This document shows, one piece after another, positions 16,866 through 25,585 of a DNA stretch of 53,594 bases. Under the pieces are notes generated by a model that did not search any database, had not been told where the DNA came from, and was given only the letters and a program-made list of their open reading frames with translations. Positions within the stretch are counted from its first letter, which is position 1. Each line of letters begins with the position of its first letter. The stretch comes from Chloroflexota bacterium (GTDB taxonomy: Bacteria > Chloroflexota > Anaerolineae > Aggregatilineales > Phototrophicaceae). Location of the stretch: assembly GCA_026707225.1 (NCBI GenBank), contig JAPOXG010000106.1:1-53594 (forward strand), in the 5' to 3' direction. The position numbers and the translations under genes were made by a program.

Positions 16866-18467
16866 TCACAGCCCTGCTCTGGCTGGTGGCGCCAATTGCA
16901 AGCCCATCGTTTCCGGCTGGAAGATCTCGGCTGGCATTTGCCGCAGATCGGGGCTGACGCGCAAGTCGATAGCGGCTTGGTCCAGCACATCTTCCTGCAG
17001 CCGCGCGCCAGGCGCGATTTCGGTGACGAGCAAGCCCTTCTCGTCCAACTCCAGTACGCAGCGCTCGGTGATGTACATGACCGTCTGTCCCCGCTTCAAA
17101 GCCATCTGGCCGCTGAAGGTCTGCGCTTCAATCTCTGGCACGAATTTCTTGAAGCGCCCCTCGCGCTGGATTTGCAGCTGCCCGTTTTCCACCGTGGCTT
17201 GCAGCCCGCCGGCGGTGAAGTTGCCGCTAAAAACGATATTCCGCGCGCCGGTGGTGATGTCGATGAAGCCGCCGATTCCCGAAGTGATATGCGGTATGGC
17301 GCTGAGGCGGGATACGTTGACGCTGCCAGCCCCGTTCACCTCGACGAATGACAGCAGCGAGCGGTCGAAGCCGCCGCCCTGAAAGAAGGTAAACTGGTCC
17401 GGCGACGGCAGGATCGCTTCCGGGTTGGAGGCGCAGCCGAAGGCGTAATCGCGCAGGGGCAAGCCGCCGACCGCGCCTTGTTCGATCACCCAGGTCGTTG
17501 CGCCGTGCAAGCCCTCCTCCAGGAATATGTATGGCACCAGCGCCGAGATGCCGAAGCCGAGATTGACTGTCTCCCCTTCGCGCAAGGTCATCGCCGCGCG
17601 CCTCGCGATGACTTTGCCGACGCCCCATTCCACCGGCTCGAATTCGCTCAAGGGCGCGTCGACTTCGCCGCTGATGGCCGGATCGTAAAGCGTCTGCGAC
17701 GCCTGAAGCTGGTCCGGATCCAGCACGATGTAATCCACCAGGGTGCCGGGCACGCGAATCGACTGCGCCGGCAGACCGCCCGCCTGCGCCATGCGTTTGA
17801 CTTGGGCGATGACGATGCCGCCGTTGTTGTGCGCCGCCAAAGCCTGATCGACTGCGCCCAGATACGAGCCTTCGTGCTCCATGCTCAGGTTGCCGCGTTC
17901 ATCGGCGGTGGTGGCGCGGATGATCGCTACGTCAATCGGAATCGACTTGTAATAGAGCCAGTCCTCGCCGTCAAACTCGACGCGCCGCACAATATCCGCG
18001 CAGTCGCGCTCGTTCATCTTGGCGCCGCGGTGAACCGGGTCGACCACAGTATCCCAGCCGACCTTGGTCAGCAGGCCCGGGCGCCCGGCGGCCGCTTCGC
18101 GATGCATGTGATAAAGCACGCCGCTGGGCAAGTTATAAGCCTCGATTTCATCGTTGATGATCATGCGCCAAATCGGCGGCGACTCCATTGACGACGTCCC
18201 GCTGGGCAGCGATCCGACGATCACGCGCTTCAAGAGGCCCTGCTGCGCCAGGTGGTTCACGCCGTCGATGCCATACATGTCGCCGGCGGCGATCGGGTGG
18301 ATGGCGGTCAAATCGCGCGGGGAACCAGTCCGGCGGAAATGATCGCCGATGGACCGCAATGTCGCATCGGGGCAGGCGACGCCGCTGGATGAGCTGACCG
18401 TGACGACCGCGCCATCGGGAATGAGACTGGCCGCCTCGCCCAGCGAGATCAGTTTGCTCGCCATCAT
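16866..18467 (-). CDS. fused acyl-CoA:carboxylate CoA-transferase
   Basis: A 533-aa single-chain CoA-transferase of family I in which the alpha-like half (1-270) and beta-like half (275-533) are joined, as in propionate or acetate CoA-transferases and malonate decarboxylase-like enzymes. The catalytic Glu is predicted at residue 329 in WVIEQGAVGG, and SGIGGFIDI near residue 415 matches the CoA-binding loop region. It moves CoA between acyl groups in the cytoplasm; the acyl partner is unknown. The start is taken at the first of two adjacent ATGs after AAAGGATATGG. It is monocistronic, preceded by a repeat-filled gap. Confidence 0.88.
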   Translation of the reverse strand: MMASKLISLGEAASLIPDGAVVTVSSSSGVACPDATLRSIGDHFRRTGSPRDLTAIHPIAAGDMYGIDGVNHLAQQGLLKRVIVGSLPSGTSSMESPPIWRMIINDEIEAYNLPSGVLYHMHREAAAGRPGLLTKVGWDTVVDPVHRGAKMNERDCADIVRRVEFDGEDWLYYKSIPIDVAIIRATTADERGNLSMEHEGSYLGAVDQALAAHNNGGIVIAQVKRMAQAGGLPAQSIRVPGTLVDYIVLDPDQLQASQTLYDPAISGEVDAPLSEFEPVEWGVGKVIARRAAMTLREGETVNLGFGISALVPYIFLEEGLHGATTWVIEQGAVGGLPLRDYAFGCASNPEAILPSPDQFTFFQGGGFDRSLLSFVEVNGAGSVNVSRLSAIPHITSGIGGFIDITTGARNIVFSGNFTAGGLQATVENGQLQIQREGRFKKFVPEIEAQTFSGQMALKRGQTVMYITERCVLELDEKGLLVTEIAPGARLQEDVLDQAAIDLRVSPDLRQMPAEIFQPETMGLQLAPPARAGL

Positions 18468-18610
18468 CCATATCCTTTCCCGCGTCTCCGGCGTAAGTAT
18501 AGTCGATTCATTTCTAGTTTCCAATTTGCGCCGCGACGCTGCAAGGCAATATCTTTAATCTCTTGGACACAGAGATTTTACCGCTTGCACGCAAACGATG
18601 ATGTAATGTA

Positions 18611-18632
18611 GGCGCGACACATTAAGTCGCCC
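18611..18632. repeat. degenerate REP palindrome
   Basis: GGCGCGACACATTAAGTCGCCC with a TGTA left flank. The left arm differs by one base from the REP consensus. Confidence 0.5.
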
Positions 18633-18741
18633 GTTGTAGTGTCCAATCGGCCCTGATAGCGCATGTAGGTCCTTGCGACAATGACCACCGACTCAGAGGG
18701 TCCGACGCCTGGGCCGGGTCGTTTGTGGTCCAATAATACAA

Positions 18742-18788
18742 CCCTCTGTGCCCTCAAATTAGCTCGGTGTACTCGGTGGTAAAAAATG
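18742..18788. repeat. CACAGAGG-family dispersed repeat, diverged
   Basis: The plus strand reads CCCTCTGTGCCCTCAAATT, then GGTGTACTCGGTGGTAAAAAA. This is the reverse complement of the family seen at 11613 with several substitutions. Confidence 0.5.
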
Positions 18789-18893
18789 ATCAGATTCGCC
18801 CGCTAGCGCGATCCCCGTCCAACGGTGACGAATGAGCGCGATTGTGCTAGCATGGTGACGATGACTGTTGAATCGATTGACTCAGGAGGCGCT

Positions 18894-20000
18894 GTGCGCG
18901 CTGATTCGCGGATTGTTGACCACTGCAAGCGTATTTTCAGCACCGCCGAAGAAAAGCTGCGCCAGCTCGTCGCCACCCATCCCGGCTACCTGCCGCAATA
19001 CACGCGCGCCGGTAAGTGGAAGCATGACGGCGCGCCCTGGACCAATTGGTGCCAAGGCTTCCTGCCCGGGCAGCTGTGGCTGCTCTACCTATATTCGGGC
19101 GATGCATTCTGGCGGGGCAAAGCCGAGCGCTACTGCGAGCTGATTGAGGCGCGTAAAGACGACCGCGAAACGCACGATCTCGGTTTCCTCTTCTGGCATA
19201 GCTGGAAGCGCTGGAGCGATCTCGATGGCGGCGCCCGGCAGCGCGATGTCGTCATCCGGGCGGGGCAGACGATGGGCTTGCGCTATAAAGTGAAGGGCCG
19301 CTATCTTTCATCCTTCGTCGCGCCCGAGAGCGCCTTCATCGATATCATGATGAATGTGGGCATCATGTTCTATGCGGCGCGCGAAACCGACGACGCCGCG
19401 CTCTACAACAGCGCGCTGCAGAACTGCCTCACCAGCCGGCGCTATCTGGTGCGCGGCGATGGCAGCGCCGTGCACGAAGGCATCTTCGACTTGGAAACGG
19501 GCGCCTTCCTGCGCGAGAGCACACACCAGGGCTGGCGTCATGATTCCTCTTGGGCCCGCGGTTTGTCCTGGGCGATCTACGGCTTCTCCACCGCCTATGC
19601 CTTCACGCAAGACCCGCGCTTCCTGCAGACCGCCCGCCATTGCGCCGATTATTACATTCTGAACAGCCCGGCGCATGGCATCTGCCCCAACGATTGGCGG
19701 GAGCCGAATCCAGCCCGTCCCTTCGAAGCCTCGGCCGCGGCCATCACGTCCAGCGGTTTGCAAGCTCTGGCGGGCCTGGTCGGCGACCCGCTGCGCGCGC
19801 GACACTATCGCGATTACGCCGGCCGCATTGTGGAAAGCCTGGCCGCGCCAGCCTTCCTCGCCAGCGGCGATAGCGCATGGGAGGGGCTTTTGAAGCAGGC
19901 CGCTTATCACGAGCGGCTGGGCTTGGGCGTCAACGAAAGCACCATGTTTGGCGATTACTTTTTCTTGGAATCGGCCGCCAAGCTGTTGAAACTGATATGA
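18894..20000 (+). CDS. GH88 unsaturated glucuronyl hydrolase-like enzyme
   Basis: A 368-aa (alpha/alpha)6-barrel hydrolase. Key GH88 residues are seen: Asp in ETHDLGFLFWHSW (D95) and in FIDIMMNVGIMFY (D150), plus SWARGLSWAIYGF. The family hydrates the 4,5-unsaturated uronic acid left at oligosaccharide ends by polysaccharide lyases. No signal peptide is present, so it is cytoplasmic. GTG at 18894 is preferred because AGGAGG ends four bases upstream; the frame is open to a GTG at 18825 with ATGs at 18852 and 18861 but no ribosome-binding site. Its stop overlaps the following LacI gene start (ATGA). Confidence 0.85.
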   Translation: MRADSRIVDHCKRIFSTAEEKLRQLVATHPGYLPQYTRAGKWKHDGAPWTNWCQGFLPGQLWLLYLYSGDAFWRGKAERYCELIEARKDDRETHDLGFLFWHSWKRWSDLDGGARQRDVVIRAGQTMGLRYKVKGRYLSSFVAPESAFIDIMMNVGIMFYAARETDDAALYNSALQNCLTSRRYLVRGDGSAVHEGIFDLETGAFLRESTHQGWRHDSSWARGLSWAIYGFSTAYAFTQDPRFLQTARHCADYYILNSPAHGICPNDWREPNPARPFEASAAAITSSGLQALAGLVGDPLRARHYRDYAGRIVESLAAPAFLASGDSAWEGLLKQAAYHERLGLGVNESTMFGDYFFLESAAKLLKLI

Positions 20001-21040
20001 CCAGCTCAGGCGGAGCGCGGCGCCAGAAAGTCACCCTGCAGCATGTCGCCGACGCGGCAAAGGTGTCCAAAGCCACCGCCTCCTTGGCATTGAACAACAA
20101 TTCCCGCATCTCCGCGCCGACGCGGCAGCGCGTCCTGGAGGCGGTCGAGGCGCTCGGCTACGTTTACAACCGACATGCCGCCAGCCTGCGGACGCAGCGG
20201 TCTTTTACCATCGGCTTGATCATCAAGGACGTGTCGAATCCCTTCAACGCCGAGCTGACCTCCGGCGCCGAATCGCAACTGGCCGATCACGACTACAGCC
20301 TGGTGCTGGCTACAACGGATGACGACCTGGGCAAACAGTCTCGTATGGTGCAGACGATGTTGGAGCGCGATGTGGATGGCATGATTCTGTCACCAGCCGC
20401 GCGGACCACGATCGAATCCATGCAGCGGTGGATGCAATATTGTCCGCTCGTTCTGTTGATACCCTATTATCTGGAGCTGGCCGCGGATTGCGTCGGCATG
20501 GACGATGAGCAGGGAACGCGGCGGGCAGTGGAACACCTGATTGAACGCGGCCACCGGCGTATCGCCTTTGTCGGTGGTTTCGCGGCGCAGGCGACCCGGC
20601 AGAAACGGCTGGAAAGCTATCGCGACACCTTGCGGCGGCATCATATCGCCTATGACCCCGCGCTGTGCATCGCCAGCCCCGTCACACGGCGTGGTGGCTA
20701 TGACGCGATCGATCAGCTTTTGAGCATGTCGCCGCCGCCGTCAGCGGCCTACTGCTACAGCGATGTCAATGCCTTTGGCGTGATGCTGGGCTTGCGCGCC
20801 GCTGGCTTGGAAGCGGGGGAGGATTTTGCCGTCATCGGCTTTGACGATGTTCCAGAAGCGTCGCTATGGCATCCCAGCCTGACGACCGTTTCAGCCGATC
20901 CGCGAGGATTGGGCGAAGAAGCCGCCCAGTTGATGCTCCGCCGGATCGCGAGGCCGGACGCGCCGATGAAACGGGTCATCATGCCTTCGCGCTTGATCGT
21001 GCGCGATTCGACGGCGGCGCTGGTCAAAGTGCCGCGCTGA
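19997..21040 (+). CDS. LacI-family transcriptional regulator
   Basis: A 347-aa repressor. Its HTH is VTLQHVADAAKVSKATASLA (about residues 11-30), followed by the hinge YNRHAASLRTQ, effector domain strands FTIGLIIKDVSNPFNAEL and the conserved FAVIGFDDVPEASLWHPSLT. The start ATG overlaps the GH88 stop in ATGA, so expression is coupled to the hydrolase. This suggests it senses an uronate or oligosaccharide related to the GH88 product. The gene is independent of the LacI protein at 8802, with low overall similarity outside family motifs. Confidence 0.92.
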   Translation: MTSSGGARRQKVTLQHVADAAKVSKATASLALNNNSRISAPTRQRVLEAVEALGYVYNRHAASLRTQRSFTIGLIIKDVSNPFNAELTSGAESQLADHDYSLVLATTDDDLGKQSRMVQTMLERDVDGMILSPAARTTIESMQRWMQYCPLVLLIPYYLELAADCVGMDDEQGTRRAVEHLIERGHRRIAFVGGFAAQATRQKRLESYRDTLRRHHIAYDPALCIASPVTRRGGYDAIDQLLSMSPPPSAAYCYSDVNAFGVMLGLRAAGLEAGEDFAVIGFDDVPEASLWHPSLTTVSADPRGLGEEAAQLMLRRIARPDAPMKRVIMPSRLIVRDSTAALVKVPR

Positions 21041-21055
21041 CACCCCACCCATGCC

Positions 21056-21883
21056 TCAAACCTTGAAGTTTTGCCGCTGGTAGCTCACGGCGGGGAACGC
21101 GGCGACGACCTTGCCGCCCCGCATCAGCCACTTGTAGTCGATTTTGTGGCCGCTGCGGCCATTCTCTACAATTGCCGGGCTACTCATCACGCCGGCGATG
21201 GCGATGCGTCCCTTTTCGCTGGTGTTGGGCGGGCTGTAGTGCCAGGCGCTGCTATGCCAAACGACGATGCTGCCCGGCGCCAGCTCGATATGTTCGACGC
21301 CGTAGGTATCGATCATCTCCTCGACGCGCTCATTGGGCAGTTGCCGATGGATGCTGTCTTCGTAAAAGACGTGCTCGACGATTTCAGTCTGATAACTGCC
21401 AGGGATCATTTGCAGGCAGCCATTTTCGATGGTGGCCGGGTCCAGCGCCATCCAGAAGTTGAAGGGTTCGATGTCGCCATCAAGCCACAAGCCATTGTCT
21501 TGATGCCAGGGCGTGGCGCTGCCGCTGCGCGCCGGCTTGAGGAAGCAGCTGTCATATTTCAGCAGAATGTCATCGCCGAGGAAGTAGCGCGCGATTTCCA
21601 GGACCGGTTCGCCGCAGTGCGCGTTGTGCCAGATCAATGGATTCCGCTGATTGAACTGGCTCAGCTTTCGGTAGCGCGCGGCGCGCGCCTGTGGCGTATC
21701 GTCATTCATCGGGTCCATCGGGTCGGCATCGGTCATGATGTCGCCCGTTTCCGGCGTCATGATCGCGTTCTTGATCACGCCCAGCATCTCGGCCGCCGTC
21801 TGCCGCGGGACGACATTTGGCACGGTAAAATAACCCCGTTCTTCGTAACTCCGCTTCTGATCCGCCGTTGGTTCCCAACCCAT
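21056..21883 (-). CDS. phytanoyl-CoA dioxygenase (PhyH) family protein
   Basis: A 275-aa Fe(II)/2-oxoglutarate-dependent dioxygenase fold. The iron motif is seen as TPWHQDNGLW (HxD) and the distal His in VVWHSSAWHYSPPN, with a 2-oxoglutarate Arg plausibly in EKGRIAIAG. Family members hydroxylate diverse small molecules, and the substrate is unknown. An upstream ATG (21919) is in frame, but the ATG at 21883 follows GAGGAG by ten bases. It is the last gene of the five-gene minus-strand operon, 42 bases after the chaperonin-like gene. It probably acts on the compound imported by the sugar ABC transporter. Confidence 0.85.
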   Translation of the reverse strand: MGWEPTADQKRSYEERGYFTVPNVVPRQTAAEMLGVIKNAIMTPETGDIMTDADPMDPMNDDTPQARAARYRKLSQFNQRNPLIWHNAHCGEPVLEIARYFLGDDILLKYDSCFLKPARSGSATPWHQDNGLWLDGDIEPFNFWMALDPATIENGCLQMIPGSYQTEIVEHVFYEDSIHRQLPNERVEEMIDTYGVEHIELAPGSIVVWHSSAWHYSPPNTSEKGRIAIAGVMSSPAIVENGRSGHKIDYKWLMRGGKVVAAFPAVSYQRQNFKV

Positions 21884-21925
21884 GTCCCGGTTTCTCCTCA
21901 ACGCAATTGCATTCGCCAATTTGTC

Positions 21926-23584
21926 CTACTTCAACTCGATATTCCCAGTATCGGGCGTCGACGACGGCAAGCCACCCGGCTCAATCGCCAGCGGCGGATT
22001 GACGCGGTGCACAATCGTGTCCACCGTCAGCGCCAGCGCCGCCCCGCCGATTCCGTTGCGCGCCGCCGCCAACACCGCCGCCGCTGAATCAACGACGCCT
22101 TCTTCCTTCATATCGACGATCCGCCCCCGCCGCAAGTCATAGCCGGCGCCATTGGCTTCGGCCGCGACCGCATCAAGGACGAGCCCGGGCGCTTCATGCC
22201 CAGCGTTTGCCAGCAGCGCTCGGCAGGGGGCTTCCGCCGCTTTTATCAGGATCTGCCAAGCGGCTCTCTCATGCAGGTCAACGCTGTCCTCATAGCGCGC
22301 GCGCAGCCGCTTGACGCATCGCAGCAGCGCCGTCCCGCCGCCGGGCAAGCTCCCCTCCAGCAATGCCGACCGCAGCGCCGCGATCGTCCGCGTGATCAGC
22401 TCCGTTTGGTAGCGCAGCTCGCTCTCGCTGCTGCCGGCCGCGTAAACCAGCGCCGAGCCGCCGCGCAGCCGCCCGATGCGCGCCCGCAGCACCAGCCGCC
22501 GCCGTTCGTCATCGCTGTTGTCGTATATGGATTCCAGCGCCGCAATCTCGCGCTTGACCACCCCCTCGGCGCCCCCGCCGCCAGCGATGATGCCGAAGCG
22601 CTGGCGATCGACCCAAGCCAGCTCAGTCTCGCCAAGGGCATCTAGCGCGACCGCATCCAAGCAGTGCCCGGTGATCGTCCGCAATACCTGACCGCCAGTA
22701 ATCAGCGCCAAGTCTGCCAGCGCCGCTTCCTGCTCGTCGACCAGCCCAGTCGGCTCGAGATAGACCAGTTGGAAATCTTCCATGCGGCTGTTGGCGCCCT
22801 GCGCTGCGATGATCTGCTCGGAAAAAGTCTTCGCCAGGATCACCAGCGAGGCGTAGCCCGCCTGATATACAGCAGTCACCAGCTTGACGAGGGCTGACAA
22901 GTCATCCAGTTCAAAGTCGCTGATCAGCCAGGCGCTGTTCTTCAGCTCCATGCGTTCGCCGATGTGCCCGTCAAAGACGATAGGGGACGGGACTTGGCTC
23001 TCCCAATGCGAGCCTAGGAAGAATTCATGCCCCAGTTCGCGCCCGCCATCGCGCACTTCAACCGCTCCATGCGCGCCCAGCACATCAAAGATATCAGCCA
23101 GCGCCGCCGCGATATCAGGGTCGCCGCAGACGGAAAGGGCGAGCCGCTCCATTTCTTCGATGGTTTTCACCGCTTGCACTTGCCCGCGCAAGTCTGCCAG
23201 TAACTCTTTTGAGCCCGCTTCCAGCGCTTGACGCAGCAGCATGGCGTTCCCGTCGGCGCTGATGAATCGCTGGCCTTCGGCGAATACCGTCTGAAACAGC
23301 GCCGCCGCCGTCGCCGCGCCGTCGCCAACCTTTTCCCGCTGCTGCCATAGCGTCTCCCGCAGCAGCATGGCGCCGACATCCGCGTCGCGGTCTTCCAATT
23401 GCAGGATGCGCCGCGCAATCGTCCCGCCGTCATCGAGCAGCTCGGGCGATCCGCCGCGCGTCTTGTCGTCCAGGGCGACCGGACCGGTGAGCGGTCCCAT
23501 GGTGGGGATGATCGCGCCGGCCAGCGCGTCGATGCCGGCTTTGAGCGCCTCGCGGGTATGCGGCTGCGACAGGACGCGCTTCAT
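21926..23584 (-). CDS. highly divergent GroEL/Cpn60-family protein
   Basis: A 552-aa group I chaperonin-like protein. Similarity is clear in the equatorial domain: TMGPLTGPVALDD for TLGPKGRNVVLD, LLDDGGTIAR (D52 equivalent kept), EKVGDGAATAAALF (D88, equivalent of D87, kept but TTT lost), LEGSLPGGGTALLR, and GYDLRRGRIVDM...GVVD at the C-terminus. The D398-equivalent catalytic position is Arg (R399) in a gap-free match. The apical domain (about 185-360) lacks the GYLSPYF and KAPGFGDRR motifs. There is no GGM tail. It starts four bases after the stop of a sugar ABC permease and precedes a PhyH gene. It probably folds as a chaperonin subunit; ATPase and GroES interaction are doubtful. Confidence 0.85.
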   Translation of the reverse strand: MKRVLSQPHTREALKAGIDALAGAIIPTMGPLTGPVALDDKTRGGSPELLDDGGTIARRILQLEDRDADVGAMLLRETLWQQREKVGDGAATAAALFQTVFAEGQRFISADGNAMLLRQALEAGSKELLADLRGQVQAVKTIEEMERLALSVCGDPDIAAALADIFDVLGAHGAVEVRDGGRELGHEFFLGSHWESQVPSPIVFDGHIGERMELKNSAWLISDFELDDLSALVKLVTAVYQAGYASLVILAKTFSEQIIAAQGANSRMEDFQLVYLEPTGLVDEQEAALADLALITGGQVLRTITGHCLDAVALDALGETELAWVDRQRFGIIAGGGGAEGVVKREIAALESIYDNSDDERRRLVLRARIGRLRGGSALVYAAGSSESELRYQTELITRTIAALRSALLEGSLPGGGTALLRCVKRLRARYEDSVDLHERAAWQILIKAAEAPCRALLANAGHEAPGLVLDAVAAEANGAGYDLRRGRIVDMKEEGVVDSAAAVLAAARNGIGGAALALTVDTIVHRVNPPLAIEPGGLPSSTPDTGNIELK

Positions 23585-23588
23585 GCGG

Positions 23589-24479
23589 CTAGCCCTTGAG
23601 TCCGGTCAGGGTGATGCCTTCAATGAAGGAGCGCTGGGCGAAGAAGAAGAAGATCACCATCGGTATCGTGAACATGGCCGCCGCCGCCATCAGCAAGCCC
23701 CACTCGGCGCCGTATTGGGTGAAATAGAGGCGCAAGCCGATCGACAGCGTGTACTTGGTCGGATGCCGCAGATAAACCAGCGGTCCGATAAAGTCGTGCC
23801 AGGTGTGGATGATCTCGAAGATAGCGACGGTGAGGATGGCTGGTTTGGATAGCGGCACCGCCACCCGCCAGAAGATGCCCCATTCGCTGGCGCCGTCGAT
23901 GCGCGCCGCGTCATCCAGCTCTTTCGGCAGCGTCATCATAAACTGACGCATCAAAAAGATATAGAAGGCGTTGCCGAAGAAGTTGGGCACGATCAGCGGC
24001 AGGAAGCTATTCAGCCAGCCTATCCGGGCGAACAGGATATAGAGCGGGATCATGCGCACCTGGAAGGGCAGCATCATGGTGGCGATGACGATGATGAAGA
24101 GCACGTTGCGCCCCCGCCAACGCACACGGGCGAAGCCATAAGCGATGAAGGTGTTGGACAGCACCGCGCCGATGGTGGCGAAGATGGTGTAATAGGTGGA
24201 ATTCCACAAGTATTGCCAGAAGGGGATGGCGTTGGTGGCGTCGATGTAATTCTCAAGGCGGAGCGACTTGGGAATCAAGCGGACGGGAATCTCAAAGATG
24301 TCGATGTTCGGTTTGACGGAGGAGCTGATCATCCAGACGAAGGGCAGCATGAAGGCGATGCCGAATGTGATCAAGACGGCATGCTTGATGAGGGATCTCA
24401 ACCGCTGCAGCAGCAGGTAGTTGCGCTCTTCGACTGTCATGGCGCGGCGACCGTTTGCGGCCGGCTGTAAAACTGCCAT
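23589..24479 (-). CDS. carbohydrate ABC transporter permease, MalG type
   Basis: A 296-aa inner-membrane protein with about six helices, the first at VLITFGIAFMLPFVWMISSS. The EAA loop that contacts the ATPase is PKELDDAARIDGASEWGIF, followed by RVAVPLSKPAI. It pairs with the MalF-type permease upstream to form the channel for a sugar. The gene is third in the operon, 14 bases after its partner. No ATP-binding subunit is encoded in the operon, so a shared MsmX/UgpC-type ATPase from elsewhere is expected. Confidence 0.9.
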   Translation of the reverse strand: MAVLQPAANGRRAMTVEERNYLLLQRLRSLIKHAVLITFGIAFMLPFVWMISSSVKPNIDIFEIPVRLIPKSLRLENYIDATNAIPFWQYLWNSTYYTIFATIGAVLSNTFIAYGFARVRWRGRNVLFIIVIATMMLPFQVRMIPLYILFARIGWLNSFLPLIVPNFFGNAFYIFLMRQFMMTLPKELDDAARIDGASEWGIFWRVAVPLSKPAILTVAIFEIIHTWHDFIGPLVYLRHPTKYTLSIGLRLYFTQYGAEWGLLMAAAAMFTIPMVIFFFFAQRSFIEGITLTGLKG

Positions 24480-24493
24480 GCTAAAGTCCCATC

Positions 24494-25414
24494 CTAGCGC
24501 TCATAGATGACGTGTCCGCTCAAGAATTTGAAAATGATTAAGGTCAAACCCAGGATGAGGAGGAACATGATCCAGGCCAGCGCCGAGGCGTAACCCATGG
24601 CGTAATCTTCAAAGGCGCGGTTGTACAAATTGACGGCATAGAGCAGGGTCGAATTTGCGGGCCCGCCCTGCGTCATGATGTAAACCTCGGAGAATGATTG
24701 CAGGGAAAAAATGATCAGGGTGACGACGTTGAAGAAGATCTGCGGCGAGAGCAATGGCAGCGTGATTCGCCAGAATTTCTGCAAGCCGGAGGCGCCATCG
24801 ATATCAGCCGCTTCGTACAGCTGCCGCGGAATGTCATTGAAGCCTGAGAGATAAACGATGACCTGGCGCCCGCTGCCCCAAACGCCGATGAAGATCAACG
24901 AGTACATGGCCGTGTCCGGCGACGCCAGCCAGTTCGGTCCTTTGATGCCAACGAGATCGAGCAAGCCATTCATCAAGCCGAAGCGCGGATTCAGAATCCA
25001 GATCCAAGTTAAGCTGGCCGCCACCACCGGCACAAGCACCGGGAAGAAGAATATCGTGCGATAAATCGAAAGGAACTTGACATTCTGGCTTAGCAAATAA
25101 GCGATGAAGATGTCAAAGACGGTGGCAAAGACAAGCAGCAGGGCGGCGTATCTTATCGAGTTGCTGATGGATGTCCAAAACAGCGGGTCAGCGGTGAAGA
25201 GCTCGACATAATTGTCCAAGCCCACCCAGCGCGGCGTGAGATTAATAATGTTGAAATTGGTGAAGCTGTAGTATAGAGAGGCGAAAAAGGGATAGACGGT
25301 AAACGCGACGAAGCCGATGATCCAGGGCGCGACGAAGAACAAGCCCCAAGCCGGCAGATTGTCCGTGCGCCAGCTATTCGGTTGGTCGGCGGGGTCGCGC
25401 TTCAGCTTGAACAT
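24494..25414 (-). CDS. carbohydrate ABC transporter permease, MalF type
   Basis: A 306-aa inner-membrane permease. Helix 1 is WGLFFVAPWIIGFVAFTVYP, followed by FTNFNIINLTPRWVGLDNYV typical of the CUT1 family. The EAA motif is YEAADIDGASGLQKFWRITL. It forms the translocation pore with the gene at 23589 and receives substrate from the Tat-exported binding protein at 25586. A 171-bp gap with a REP doublet separates it from the binding-protein gene. Confidence 0.9.
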   Translation of the reverse strand: MFKLKRDPADQPNSWRTDNLPAWGLFFVAPWIIGFVAFTVYPFFASLYYSFTNFNIINLTPRWVGLDNYVELFTADPLFWTSISNSIRYAALLLVFATVFDIFIAYLLSQNVKFLSIYRTIFFFPVLVPVVAASLTWIWILNPRFGLMNGLLDLVGIKGPNWLASPDTAMYSLIFIGVWGSGRQVIVYLSGFNDIPRQLYEAADIDGASGLQKFWRITLPLLSPQIFFNVVTLIIFSLQSFSEVYIMTQGGPANSTLLYAVNLYNRAFEDYAMGYASALAWIMFLLILGLTLIIFKFLSGHVIYER

Positions 25415-25497
25415 GGAAGGACTGGCAGATTCATTGTTTCATGCTGGCGACTCACCGAGCCGCCCCTGTCGAAACTGACCGTCATAGACGTTTGTAG

Positions 25498-25563
25498 GGG
25501 CGAGCCATTGGCTCGCCCGACAGAGATAATGAATTCAAAATGTGGGCGACACGAGTGTCGCCC
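25498..25563. repeat. REPIN-like doublet of REP palindromes
   Basis: REPs at 25498-25518 (GGGCGAGCC/GGCTCGCCC) and 25544-25563 (GGGCGACAC/GTGTCGCCC) are 25 bp apart. The outer flanks TTTGTAGG and CCTACGG give the inverted-pair form. It lies inside the ABC operon between binding protein and permease genes, where it might tune relative expression. A further diverged element lies at 25446-25467. Confidence 0.75.
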
Positions 25564-25585
25564 CTACGGATGTACTTAAATTGGA

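Larger units (their letters stand above)
18468..18893. other. intergenic region with decayed repeats
   Basis: This 426-bp divergent region between the CoA-transferase and the GH88 gene holds a degenerate REP (18611-18632) and a CACAGAGG-type repeat (18742-18788). I see no gene and no convincing promoter hexamers. Confidence 0.6.
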
